DNA of 64,000 bases from Saxidomus purpurata (taxonomy: Eukaryota; Mollusca; Bivalvia; Venerida; Veneridae), in contig JAFMSR010000002.1 in NCBI GenBank assembly GCA_022818135.1, positions 24,658,268-24,722,267 of the forward strand, written 5' to 3'. The notes under the pieces are model-generated. The model saw only the letters and a program-made list of their open reading frames with translations, was not told the origin of the DNA and ran no database searches. Of the stretch, positions 19,010-30,890 are shown one piece after another; positions within the stretch are counted from its first letter, which is position 1, and every line of letters begins with the position of its first letter. A program made the translations under genes and the position numbers.

Positions 19010-21150
19010 GTTTAATTGAGTACGGAAAGCATAATAGGATTTTACTCTAGGTCTGCGGCTTTGCTATAGTCAAGTGACCATACTGGAAGTCAACCGCATC
19101 AGATAAAATCACACACGATGTAAATAGATTTGACACCACCTGAAGGTTAAGGCTTCTTGAAGCGTTTTTTCAGAATATCACAAAGAAACCTCATTTACGC
19201 CCAGCGTTGGTTTACCACTAGTGTTGATTTATGTTGAACGTTGGTCCATCCACTATATATAAATCTTCAGTGATTACCCCTTGATCATTTAATGGTTCTG
19301 TCCAAACTGAAAAATGGGCAAGTCCATTTTAAGAATATAAGGGGTTAATGGGAAATAATTGCACTGACTATTCCCTTCTACTAGCACCTGTCTACACATA
19401 CCTTTGTGAACTAAGCATGTGATGGCTATCGGCCAATCAGAACTGAGTATCAAGCATATGATATTTCCTCAAATTGCTTTGATAGAGATTGAAGGCAACA
19501 GTTATTTCCAGAGAAACTCTCTCCAACAAATACTGGCTTTAAATTTACAAACATGACTTTCAGGAACTCCTAGGAAATACAATATTAATTTTTTATAGAC
19601 AAGTCTCTCATTATAATACAAATATAGTCCTTTGCCAATTTGCTATATTGGGAAGAAATTTCATCAGATTGAACTTAATTCTTGGCAAAGCTATGGAAAT
19701 GTGTCTTTTGCCCAGACTTTTCCATTCCTTTTGTGGTCAACAGCTAAGCCAGTTATTGACATTTTTTTCATTAAAGGGCTTGCAGCACACTATTAAATAG
19801 TGTTTTTTTTCTAATCTAGGCTTAGCATCCATTTTAAAGTATTTCTAGCATCATTTTTCTAGCTCATTGTCAATCAACAACTTCTCCGCATAACACTACA
19901 TCAATGGCAGACATAGCATCCCAAAAAAGATATTTGTAGACATTGCTTGTTACTAGCGGGTTTGAACCACAGGCAATGTACCAACTGTGTTCCAGACTTC
20001 AACCAGACAGTCAGATTCTGTTGCTACTGGACACTGCAAGCCCTAATTGTCATAAAACTCTAACAAACCGACACAGCACGACACAAAGTTTAACACCCAC
20101 ATGTCCACACACGAGGACTATAAGCCACATGCAGCAACAAATTTGATGACATTCTTGATGTAATATGATGACGCAAATATTACAAATACAGCCACTTTCT
20201 ACTCCTGACGACAGAAAAGGGGTGCGGTTAAATACAGCGACAACTAGTACACAACATATCACTAACATTGGCATCTGACAAAATTAATGAAACTTGCATA
20301 ACAAACAACTCGCAGTGTTTTAGTCATATGATATAAATGGGTACAGTGCACTGAGAAAAACTGCTAGCTTCAGGTACTATTTTTCTGATTGTCTAATGGT
20401 GTAAATGGCAGAATGTCGTGCACAATGGCATAACATACATTTATCCTAAAGCACATTATTCCAACATTTAATTTCAAATACATGATCAAAAGCTTTTTTC
20501 TCAGCTAGAATTGTTTGAATGTTCTAAATGCAGTATCATAAAATAAATTCTACTTACGATATGCATCTGGATTATTGCTTGGGAAGACAGAAAGACGTGT
20601 ACTCTGCGACATAATGAGTCAAATTTGGTCAAGTATAATAGTAGCGTTTTATACATGTTATAGAAAATATTACCTGAAGCAAAGTGCACAGCCTAGTACC
20701 CCATTGATCATGAGATCAAGACAACAAGAAACTGCAGGTTTTCTGCATCATGCATTGATTACAGGAAGAGGACTTTTGTTATTCTAACTTGCACCTGCAG
20801 CTCACAAAACACAACAAAAATTAATTCACATAAGACAAGCAACATCAATCTATTTCAGTTTTAATGATACCAATCTCTTAGTGTCAACAACAGGAACTGG
20901 AAAACAGATGCACTTAATTCAGTCCTGCAGTTAGTACCGTACCAAATTGTGCACAAGTTCTGGGAACCCAGTTTTATTTCTCCGAATTCCATGCGAAACT
21001 TAAGCATTGTTTTTGTACTGTTTGTGCGGAATACTGAACAATGACTGACAAAGCTGATTGTAGATTACTACGTAAGATTCTCACATTTAGAAATGTTTTG
21101 TAAAGGTAAGAGACAGCTTGGCAACATCAGCTTGCTGGTGATTCTGCCTA
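19010..21150. other. No gene recognised
   Basis: Mostly AT-rich. The 19940-20275 part is richer in GC and CA and has overlapping short frames on both strands, without a domain. It could be an old repeat but no second copy is seen here. The plus-strand frame at 20575-20787 is featureless. Confidence 0.45.
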
Positions 21151-21164
21151 TTTGACAAGTGTAG

Positions 21165-21235
21165 ATCATGATCTGCCGGTACATCCATTCAGATTCCATG
21201 CAGTTTGATCATGATCTGCTCTGTTCGTTGTTCAT
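21165..21235 (+). repeat. Paired GATCATGATCTGC motifs
   Basis: GTAGATCATGATCTGCCGG (about 21168) and TTTGATCATGATCTGCTCTG (about 21207) are two copies ~40 bp apart, close to the period of the minisatellite at 1291-1662. Probably a short remnant of the same family. Confidence 0.6.
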
Positions 21236-21625
21236 TAAGAAAATGCTTACTAAGCACCCCTTTGAACAATAATTATTAATGATACAGTTTAATTGAAAGA
21301 TAAAAGACTGACAAAAATCCACTTCAGATATTTTAGCAAGGTATTGACAACAGTACTGAGCTATGTCTGTTTCAGTATTGACCATTTAAAATACATCCTA
21401 CAGTGCATTATAATTTTGATGACTTCCTTAATAGCTCATTGTTGTAGGGTGATTAACCTTAACTTTTGAGACTTTACCATCTTTTATACAAATACTACCA
21501 GTCTCCGTAAGAAACTACTCGATTCTCGCTGCTATCTAACACAAAATATTGTATATGCATTTAATTCAATAAAATATTGTGTAAACCTAACTGCTTACAT
21601 TTTCACATAAAGTGTCATAATGATA

Positions 21626-21703
21626 AAAGGGCTCAAACCCATGACCATAGATTTATACATTATAAGCTGGTGACCTTAACCACTTGATCACACAGAGCTC
21701 GCA
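21626..21703 (-). repeat. tRNA-derived SINE head (SINE type 1)
   Basis: On the minus strand an A box TGATCAAGTGGTTAAGG (21690-21674) and B box GGGTTTGAGCCC (21640-21629) are spaced like a tRNA with a short variable arm. The flanks are AT-rich and no cloverleaf with a valid acceptor stem is apparent. Confidence 0.6.
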
Positions 21704-22938
21704 ACAGTTAGGGAAACCTACTTGTATGGATATCTGTAACATTAACAGAAATACTACTGATCGGGATAGTTAATTACACACCATATGGTGCAGAGAAAAT
21801 ACTGCAAATTTATTATGACATTTTTTGCTGTCTCTTACTGCCCCACAAGGGAGTCCTATTGACCAAAACTAGACAGACCACTCTCCCAAATAACTGATAA
21901 ATATCATTACAGCTTGGAATATCTTCTGGCACTATGTTGCAGAATACTGGTAATCAAATACACCAGAATAACAGTACCAGTGAAAGTTAAAGGATGCGAC
22001 AGATTGTAAACATTTTCTATATTTAGACAAAATCAATTTTCCCACATTCTATGCATTTTCTACATGTACACAAACTTAATATTGCTATCAAAGCGTTTTT
22101 TTCATGATCAACCATTTGATCAGAAAAAAACGTAAAAGGCAAACAGTGATACAGTGCTTTATGAGTATCACAAATTAAAATCAAGTAGTTTACATTATCT
22201 GTTTCTCCCAAGGCACACATTTGTTACTAGTTTAAAATCCTTTTAGTTTAAAAGTGAAACTAAATTTCTAAAAATTATTGTTCAGTAATTTCATAAATCA
22301 GGCTTATATCAACTCTTCAACACTGATGAGCTTGTTATTCTACCAACCTCTAAAAGTATCAGCTTTTTATTCTTTAAAAGCTACCAACAAGAGAAAAGTA
22401 AGCAACATGCTGGAAAGTATGGAGAGACTTATCTGCCAAACCTCTATGCATCTATATTGCATGCTTATTCATAAACATTCTAATACGTAGTGCATCTAAG
22501 ACTTGCCAAGACTTGCCGAGTGTAAGGTAGAAAGACAAATGAAAGTTCTAAGTAGTACTCTTATAGCATAGCCTAGTTAATGTACATTAGATGTAGTACA
22601 CAAGAGAAATGAGCCTGCAACATTCATAAATAACTAAGTGATATAGATGCATTATAGTTGTCATTAAGATGCATGGAGTTTTGGCAGATATTCCATACGT
22701 AGGGGAATATAGGCCAAAACTGTATGTATGTTTATGACAAACGATGCATGCTCATTTGTCTTGTTTAATCATCTTTTTTTGATATACAATCATTCTTTCG
22801 ACTTTAAGACAAATGAGCATGCAACATTTATCAATAAGCATGTCATATAAATGTACAGAGTTTTGGCGGATATTCCCCTCCATAGGAAAGTAACATCAAT
22901 TAACATTACATTTTTTGGTGTTAGCTGAATAAGCTGTC
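21704..22938. other. No gene recognised; short inverted AAATGAGC/GCTCATTTGTC pairs
   Basis: GAAATGAGCCTGCAACATTC (about 22605) and AAATGAGCATGCAACATTTA (about 22810) are partial direct copies. ATGCTCATTTGTCTTG (about 22749) is an inverted copy, each near a GGCAGATATTCC or GGCGGATATTCC phrase. These suggest an old palindromic repeat across about 22590-22890. No gene. Confidence 0.45.
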
Positions 22939-23012
22939 TTTTGACCTACTTTTTGCACCAATCAAATGTCACGAATGGAAGCACTGTGAATGGAATTTGT
23001 ATATGACCCTCT
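22939..23012 (+). repeat. 70-bp dispersed repeat, copy 2
   Basis: Nearly identical to 3936-4006 (TTTTGACCTACTTTTTGCAC through TATGACCCTCT). There is no minisatellite upstream here, which shows the repeat unit exists independently of the array at 3735-3947. Confidence 0.8.
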
Positions 23013-23663
23013 AAAAAAGGACTGCTATACAAAGTTTGATTGTATACAGTTTCTGCTGCTGTACACAAAATTCTTGAAAACGGCTTTATCAATGGCTAAA
23101 GATATTTCTTGTTTTTTATAAGAAATATATGAAAGTAAAAAAAGAAATACCTTGACCTAGAGGTTCATGTCAGTGTTCACTGTAGGCCTTTAAAGTAGGT
23201 AACACAATCTTATCACAGTAAACTCCATTTGCATGGATATTCAGGGGCCCGTAGAATTTACATTGGGGCCGTATGTTTAATCTGCGCCGGCATACACCTG
23301 TCTATTTGTTTCATATTGCCAGGCAAATCTGGCACATTATCCACCAATAGGGCTCGAAACGTTGACGTTCACCGGGTATACGCCGGATACATACTTGCGT
23401 GGATGAAACGTATAGCTATATATGTTATGAAAATATATAATTATGAAATGTTATTAATACATTACAAAAGGAATGTCAATATGTGCGTGAATGTACAATA
23501 ACTTCAGGTTGAATTCTATTGTAAATAGTTAAATTTACCATCATTTGTATGTGGACATGTTAAACTTTTAGCATGTATGCAAACTGTTCACGAACATTTC
23601 ATTTCATTTAGAACTGATTGTCTATGATAAAAACATTGATTTTCGTATGTTTCTTTGCAATAT

Positions 23664-23893
23664 GTGAGTTTATTATACCAAACTTCATCAAGCTCATTTA
23701 TACAGTGCCTACACACCTCTCAATTTCACAGATCGTTGTGTACTTAAAGATTCTACATAAAAAATGTGAGTTTATTCCAAGCTTCATCAAGCTAATTTAT
23801 ACAGTGAAACATGTTGTCTGTACTCTCATACAAACCGCCTACACACCTATCAATTTCACAGATCATTGTGTACTTAGAGATTCTATATCAAAA
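23664..23893 (+). repeat. Tandem duplication (~100 and ~125 bp units) inside X1
   Basis: GTGAGTTTATTATACCAAAC through GATTCTACATAAAAAAT is repeated as GTGAGTTTATTCCAAGC through GATTCTATATCAAAAG. The second unit has a ~23-bp insertion. The 93-codon plus-strand frame here translates the duplication and has no known domain. Confidence 0.8.
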
Positions 23894-24870
23894 GGTTAGG
23901 ATACTTCATGATTTTTCATGTGCTGCAAGAAATTACATGTACAATTTACAATAAGTATAAATATTTTTTGACTCACCTTAAAGCATTTAACTATAATGTG
24001 TGAGAATACGCTTAATTCAATGAATTGTTAGTAATACCTGTAATCATTTGAGGGTGGTTCATTGTCACACCTTCACACTGTAGTGCAAACAGTAATTATC
24101 TCATTTATTTAATAAACAGAAAAAAAAACAATATGTTAGGGAACTGAGAAACTCATTGTTACACCAGAAATATCACTACATGGATATAGTAACATCTCCA
24201 GTATATAGGAAGGCCTGAGTTGGGACTGCAACCTGACATCGTTACAAGCTGTATTTAGCTACAAGCACTGTATAACCTTTGCACACCGGCATATTTTGTT
24301 ACACGCTCGACAGACATGCATGTGTTTTTGTAAACACTACATCACGTTATGCTACTTTCGGTTTACTGCGCGTGTTGCAAATAGATTGAGCTGTAACATG
24401 AAAGTAAAATTTCCATTGGCCCACCTACAGAGGTCACGCGCAGGGGTCACCCTGTCTGCTAACCTGCATATGGACTTCTTTTTTTTTTTTTTGCTAACGA
24501 GGTCAATTTTAAGCATTCTCATAAGATGTCAATATACCTAGGTTTGAGTACGACATGTCTGCTTTATGTCTGTGAAAAAATATTTGCACGCACTCAAAAC
24601 ACTATCCCACAGGGGCCTGTACGCAAACGTTGGTAAAATGAAAATTTTCAAAGCTCGTAAAATTGTGTCCAAGGTCATTTTCAAGGTTGTCTTAAAGTGT
24701 CAGCATTTGCCTCGGACGTCTGAGTTTTCAACATTCAGGAGCTGTCGGCATAGCCTTTCAATTCATACAGACAAAACATGTTCCATACGGCAACTGTCAC
24801 TTCTATGGAAGGCCAAACCTGTCTTAACCCGCGTATACGGTTTATTACGTTATCGGCGTTCAAAGGATAT

Positions 24871-24936
24871 CGCTACAAGCACTGTATATCGCTACAAGCA
24901 CTGTATATAGCTACAAGCACTGTATATCGCTAAAAG
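24871..24936 (+). repeat. 19-bp tandem repeat (CGCTACAAGCACTGTATAT)
   Basis: Three full units start at 24871, 24890 and 24909, followed by a degenerate fourth. A related single copy (AGCTACAAGCACTGTATAAC) occurs at about 24257 in the same element. Confidence 0.85.
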
Positions 24937-24955
24937 CATCACAGTGGAGTTTAGT

Positions 24956-26279
24956 GTTTCTTTCATATCCTTAATATTTTAGCAATTTCAGCAGAAAACA
25001 TTTAAAACAAGAAAAAATGAAAAGAACAAACACTGATCAAAAAGAAGTTGTTTTTTAAAAATTTGTTTCATGGTTCCCTCAACGTTCGGACCCTTTGACC
25101 TTGTGTGACCTTGACCTGAATATGCCAAAATATAATCCTGAATTTCTGCTACCAACCAACTTTTGATGTTAATATTCCAACACCTACTCAAGCTATCCTA
25201 CAGAAATCTCTACTTCTCAAGGTTTTAACTTGTGAAAGACAGATCTATCAAGAAATCATTAAGTATTCATCAACATTTTTGATCTAATTAAGATAAAATT
25301 GCTGTTAAACAGAACATATGCAAAAGCTGTCTTTTGTAACCTGCATATTCTATGAGATGCACATTCACAAGATGATGTAACAGGTATCAAAATGCTGCAA
25401 GATCTTCTGAATTAATGTGCAACAATTTCAAAAGTGTATTCTTTCAATAAATTAATTCATACCTTGAAAAATAGATTCACCTGATATCAGTTAATCCCCA
25501 ATAAAATCCTCAAATAAATCATACATTCTTCAATATCTGTGCCTGTCAGATTTGACTCATAGTGAGTCAATACAATAACATGCAACTAAAGTAATCAATA
25601 AACACACAAAATGCATTTATTGTATCATTCACAGTTCATGAATAATCAAAGCACTGAAAGTACTTTACCCTAGCAGAGCAGGCGTGACAACTTTAATTCA
25701 ACAAAATTAAGTGGGATGTAAAAATCATCCAATAAAGCACCTTGTATTTTCTATGCATTCTTCCTTGTAAACTTAGCATCCATCTATGACCTCATTCACA
25801 CTAGAAATATCAGTGCATTTAAAATGTTTGATCATTCAAATAACACACGAACTTTTGATTGCATTAAGTATTGTACAAGTAGCTGCTTAAAGTATCAACC
25901 ACAGGACCCACCAACCACTCAGACCTACGGAGAGGATAATTCTTCTTCCAGTTTATGAGAAAACCACCAGAAATGCAAGTATTTTAACTTTAAATGTAGG
26001 AGATTTGACCAATTTTTCTAAAACCGAAATCACAAAAATGAAAAGACTCCTGGAAGAATCAGGAGACATATAATATTTTATGCATAAGAAAAGGACAACA
26101 CGATGCACACAAAAATGCACATAGGCAAACACACATTCAATTTAAGTACTAGGTCGAATCTAAAGTCTTATCTTTTAAATTTTATACTAATTTATTTACT
26201 TTCAATTATTGTGCAACCAATTCTTACAACTCACTGCAGATGGAATTAAACTTGAAGAAAGAGAGAGAGGCAATGTGGA
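24956..26279. other. No gene recognised
   Basis: AT-rich. GACCTTGTGTGACCTTGACC at about 25099 is an isolated motif resembling the tandem families. The minus-strand frame at 24988-25191 has no domain. Confidence 0.5.
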
Positions 26280-26282
26280 ATT

Positions 26283-26385
26283 ATCTAATGTCTTGCCTAA
26301 GGACACTACCACTATTTGGTGGGAATCGAATCCAAGACTCCAATCCTGAGGAGAATGCGCTACCAATACACTGTGATGGCTGACT
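26283..26385 (-). repeat. tRNA-derived SINE copy (SINE type 2)
   Basis: The minus strand gives an A box TTGGTAGCGCATTC (about 26367-26353) and a strong B box GGATTCGATTCCCACC (about 26333-26318), spaced like a tRNA. It then has a tail AGTGTCCTTAGGCAAGAC. The head resembles glycine/aspartate-type tRNAs, different from SINE type 1. The minus frame at 26281-26487 just reads through it. Confidence 0.65.
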
Positions 26386-28312
26386 AAATACCAATTTACA
26401 GTTTCTACAGTCTACACAAGAACGACTGTATTCAATACTCAAATATGCTACACATTCCTCATTTTCTTGCATACCTGTTTTCATCAACTGTATAAAAAGG
26501 CAAATTCATTACATTAGCGAAGTCTATATTTCTGCTGTTTTGCATTTTCCAAATTCATTTACATTTACTAATAACTATTCAAATCATTTTTTTATAACAT
26601 CTGTAAAATCATTATACATTCTACTTTTTATGTAGTAATGCTCTATAGAAAATATTTAATGACATTTTTTTATACAAGATTCTGACCAACTTTAAATAAA
26701 ATGGATTCATTCAAACTTATAAGAGATCAAAAATTAATGATCTGTTAAAGCGAATTTGTCCATCCTTCAAATAAGACAGTACTATTAATTGTAATTAATT
26801 AAGTGCCTGCTGAAAATTTATTGCCTGAATAGCAAACAATGCAGATCATGGTCACTATAGGGAGTTTGAATTCCAGGAATTTATTTTCTGATTAGAAAAG
26901 CACACTTTTATAGTATAATCCATGAATTTTGCAGACCTACTAAATTTTGCAAACTGAAACTGCAAAACTGACAACTCATAGCAATAACCAGGTGTTTATA
27001 TGTTTATAGTCTTTAATCCAATATTTGCTTCTATATTTAACCATCTCCATTGTCAATATCAGGTAGTCTCTGCTGTGCAATTTCATCTTTTACATCTTCA
27101 TAAAGGCAAGAAATTTTATGAATAATGAATTTGATTTTTTAGGATCACTCCTCAAGGTGACAGACATCCAAATACAGCCAACAAGTCGGCTGAACTTTGA
27201 GATGTTATTAATTTTACATTATCATTCTACAAAATGTTCAATGTGCTGACTCAGCATTTCTCTTTAGTATGCAGGAGACATATAACCTTTGCCAAATTTT
27301 CTGAGATTAGTTTTCCTATGTTTCAATTTAGTCAGTCCCATTAATTGTTCCAGGGGCTGCTCATTGTATATTTGCTGGTTTAATAGCATACAGTACACAT
27401 CATGATCATAGTCTGCACTGATCAAAAAGGCAGGACAAACTTACATCCAGCAGGGTACAAGTTCAATAGTTTCTGTCATGAGGTAACTGTTTGGGCAGAA
27501 ACTAGGCTCTGCCGAGATCACGTAAAACATGGAAATGCTGATCCAATATGCGAGAAAAACAGTTCCTAAGACGCAAAAACCATATATGGCTGTTCATAAC
27601 AAGCTAATCTATATTTTCCATAAAATTTCTTGCAATAATTAAAAAAAAGTCAGTATGTCGGCTATTTAGAGCTGAGGTATAAAATGGATCAAAATATGTG
27701 TGGGATGATCTTCTACTGGGGCCTGGCCTGATGGCCCTTTGGTAAATTAAAGTTTTAAATATCTTTTAGTCATAAATAAAGTCACATTGTGCCCTTATCA
27801 GTACTTGTAATTTACAATATCTACACAAAACTTGGCTTCAAATAAATTTCGTAATAACTAACAAACTGAACGAATATTAACTAAAGTCACTGCTTTAAGA
27901 CCTTTAGTACAGCTCTTAAATATCAAATGCCCAAATTAAAAAGGAATCAACTTGTCACTGGATTTAAAATTAGCTGAAAGCTTCACAAAGCAAGCTTAAT
28001 ATGCTCAAAATGCAGTTCTATTACTGCCAGCATGTGAACTTTTCAACAGTGATGGAGGGCTTCACTGAACTTTCAAATCAATCCAATCAGTATTACTGAG
28101 ATACGAGGCAGCTTGCATGCAAAACTTGTACAAAAATTTCTAAGTTAAACAATGGCCAAAATTTGAATCAAATACAGTCAAGAGTTATTTAACTTGACTG
28201 TCTTATACCCCTATAAAGTTTCATGAAATTTCATATCAAACCAATTAATGCTTAATGAGAAAGGAGCATGATAGAAGCTTAATTTAAAAACTTTTTAACC
28301 AAAATGTCCAAG
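26386..28312. other. No gene recognised; one dispersed GATCATGATC-type unit
   Basis: AT-rich. CATCATGATCATAGTCTGCA (about 27398) followed by AAGGCAGGACAAACTTACATCC and AGCAGGGTAC (to 27475) is a copy of the small dispersed unit. A weaker motif, GCAGATCATGGTCAC, is at 26842. Confidence 0.5.
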
Positions 28313-28366
28313 TCAAACAAGGGCCATAATTCAAACAAGGGCCATAATTCAAACAAGGGCCATAAT
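28313..28366 (+). repeat. 18-bp tandem repeat, three exact copies
   Basis: TCAAACAAGGGCCATAAT is repeated three times without change (28313, 28331, 28349). GGGCCATAATTC is also a recurring phrase inside the family B element at 38034-39004, so the array may have grown from an old family B fragment around 28050-28480. Confidence 0.9.
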
Positions 28367-29274
28367 TCAAAACTAAATGTATTCAAGAGTGATCTTACTT
28401 AAATAAGGAGGCGGTCAAACTTAATCTGAGAAAATTCAAAGGGCAATTACTGCTAAAACTTGTGTGTAGTAGACCCTGACAATCACAAGATGCACACATT
28501 GCATGCTTTTACAATTGCAATATATTTTTATCATCAGCTGTACATTCCTTTGAACAAGAGCTAAAAAAAAGCCCTTTTTTTCAACTCCATCCAAATTTAA
28601 ATAAAAAATTGCACAAAAGATTCCAAAAGGGTGTATTTCTTTAAATATTTAATCAGATTTCACTACCATTAAAGAAAAGTAAAGCATTAACAAAGAAAAG
28701 TTACTCTTTAGAACACACGGATTTTAGAAAGATTAAAGGCAGTGCTCAGATTCTACAGCCTCTGTTGTTTTTCACAATTACTGCATACCTCCAATTTAAC
28801 ACACATTTGCTTTGATTTGTAAATATATTAGTGCCAAGTGAAAGACAAAAACCACCTACTTAGAGCAAAATTTGTTTGTTTTTCAATAGTTTTGTCAAAG
28901 CATACACAATGGTATGGGAAATATACGTAATTTAACAACAATTAAACTTCTGGTATCTGAAAAACAAAATTTATGAGCCCTTTAATTGCAGATGTAATTA
29001 TTTTATTTAATATAATTGAAAATGTTCCAATAAATGTCCCCCTTTCCCATTTTTTAAAATGTTTTTTGCCCTTGGCAATTAAAATGTGCTCTTGGCACTT
29101 AAAAGGCAGAACTGCAGTACGGTAACTAAAGAAATTGCAGATTACAATAAAAATCAATCATCAGGTTCCATCCAGAAGTTTCAGCAATTTCATCTGAATT
29201 TCATAGCAGAACATGATTAGAAATTCTGTCTTGTATGCTAAGTGCAAGCTAAACGGACAAATTGTATTTCTTCC
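28367..29274. other. No gene recognised
   Basis: AT-rich with A-runs. The minus frame at 28942-29157 shows no domain. Confidence 0.5.
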
Positions 29275-29281
29275 TTAAAAA

Positions 29282-29967
29282 CACGGACCTATATACACAT
29301 GGATTGGCAACTCTCGTATCTTCTATACAAGTTCAACCTTTTTATCGCGGATGGCGAGATTTTATGCGAGATTTTAGCATCGATGGACAATATCCGAGGT
29401 TTGCCGAAATCGAAAACTCCCAGCGTCCACCTGTCCTCCATCTTGAAAAATAATCAAATTTAATCGTGTCTTCTTCAATATTTATGGCTCAATAGTTTGT
29501 TTTTTTTTCTTTAAGTAACATTAGTCTCCTTCCAACCTATATCTGTTTTTTTGTAATGTGTAACTTTTATCGATTTTGTAAGTTGAAAATTTTGTCAGCG
29601 CGATGTAAAATGAAGCTTCCCGCCGTCCTCCATCTTGGAACGTATCGGGGGAAAAACGTAAACAATAAATCAAATTGAATCGTGTCTACTTCAATATGTA
29701 TGGCTCAATAGTTTGTATTTTTCTTTGTTTATGCAACTTTTGTCTTATTACAAGCAAATCTTTTTTCGTAAGGCGTAACTGTTATCGAATTTGTTTGTTG
29801 AAAATTTTGTCAAGTCTGGCGGGCACCTGCCGAATATCACAAATCGGAAAATTTCCAAAAATTTCTGAAAAACACCGAGTGCGCGCAAAGCATGATGGGT
29901 AACATTTACTCCAATATCGCACTATCGATTTTCGGAAGTTGCCAATCCATGTGTATATAGGTTCGTG
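29282..29967. mobile_element. 686-bp DNA element with 31-bp inverted ends and 7-bp target duplication
   Basis: Left end CACGGACCTATATACACATG and the next 11 bases are inverted at 29937-29967 with a single mismatch in 31 bp. TTAAAAA flanks both sides exactly (29275-29281 and 29968-29974). The body contains two diverged ~195-bp direct units, each with CGTCCTCCATCTTG or TGTCCTCCATCTTG, CAAATT(T/G)AATCGTGTCT, ATGGCTCAATAGTTTGT and TTGAAAATTTTGTCA. Frames inside are short and unrecognised. Termini CA...TG with a 7-bp duplication could fit P-like or hAT-like elements, but the superfamily is open. Confidence 0.85.
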
Positions 29968-30033
29968 TTAAAAAGCAGCTCTCAACATTTCAAGGCTGAA
30001 ACTGATTTCGCAAAAAAAAACGAACCAAAAACA

Positions 30034-30180
30034 AACAAGAGGGCCAACATGGCCCTATATCGCTCACTTTGGTACAAGTCCACTTGCCTGTTGGAACATC
30101 ACTTAGACAATGTTATACACCACATAGGTTTTCCTATATACATCTTTGTAAAACAAATGACCCCCCCCCCCTCCCCCAAC
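30034..30180 (+). mobile_element. ACAAGAG family A element, 5' fragment
   Basis: ACAAGAGGGCCAACATGGCC and CGCTCAC, then GGTACAAGTCCACTTGCCTG, as in the copies at 45479 and 52338. The similarity ends at a C-rich run near 30161-30177. No 3' end was found. Confidence 0.75.
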
Positions 30181-30804
30181 ATTTCAAAATCTATTGACAC
30201 GGTTCCCTTAAACAGGGTACAATGTATTTAAAGCAATAATTTTTTCACATAGGGCAACGCTTCAGTAAGCCTTGTTCATAAAGACAGTACATTTAGTGGC
30301 CTTTTTCATCATAACATTTGTTTGGAGATTGAAAAGACCTTTGCAAAGATGTATGCCTTTCTATGTAAATGAGAAAAGTACAAACCTTTGAAGATATTGG
30401 CAAATGAAAATTCAGATTTGGTCAGGCGTTACCTTAAAAGGTAGTTGTACATGCTATCAAACTTGTATGTTAAAAATCTGTATCAGTTATATTATGTACC
30501 TACTCAAGTGACAGCTCAATTAAGTAATTTTCCTTGACGACAGATTATAAGAAAATTCTTTATAGTATGTCTTCCTTGCTGCCATGCTAGAAATAGAACT
30601 GCACTGTCAGCTAAAACAGGTGAAAAACAATATTAGAGCTTATAGGGGTGCGTTTCACACTGGAAAAATGATTGATTTAATGAAAGTATAACAAGCAAGG
30701 GTACTTTGGGAATTTTTGCGCTGAACCCCACTGGGCATCACAACCCACTTCAAAGCATCGAAATTTCTGAGTCAATGTGACTTTTGAAATATTTAAATAG
30801 ATAC
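30181..30804. other. No gene recognised
   Basis: AT-rich, no frame or repeat of note. Confidence 0.5.
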
Positions 30805-30890
30805 TTGACTCTTACCCTGCTAGAGGCCAGTGATTCTGCCTTTTGTGACCAGACTGCAGACTATGATTGGCCCGCATAAAATAACTTCGC
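30805..30890 (-). repeat. Dispersed GATCATGATC-type unit, reverse orientation
   Basis: Read on the minus strand: CCAATCATAGTCTGCAGTCT, GGTCACAAAAGGCAGAATCA, then AGCAGGGTAAGAG. This is the same order of motifs as at 6697 and 27398. Confidence 0.55.

Larger units (their letters stand above)
23216..24955. mobile_element. Family X element, copy X1 (CAGTAAAC ends)
   Basis: Starts CAGTAAACTCC and ends with the approximate inverse GGAGTTTAGTG. Long stretches align with 44742-47489: the starting TATTCAGGGG and GTAGAATTTACAT; GATTTTTCATGTNCTGC; AATTGTTAGTAATACC; TAATTATCTCATT; GACTGCAACC. CAGT...ACTG ends and a TA target in the second copy suggest a Tc1/pogo-class DNA element. Only short frames (23618-23899, 24566-24910) are open and neither shows transposase motifs. 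Confidence 0.55.

Noticed and set aside
19940..20275. SINE call based on a GGTTTGAACCAC-like B box
   Set aside because: The only A-box-like sequence is far too close for a tRNA head and no second copy of the tail was found.
23618..23899. 93-codon plus-strand frame with repeated peptide segments
   Set aside because: The repetition comes from a DNA tandem duplication within X1; no homology is recognised.
24566..24910. 114-codon plus-strand frame
   Set aside because: It lies inside family X1, has no transposase or other motif, and its end runs into the 19-bp tandem repeat.
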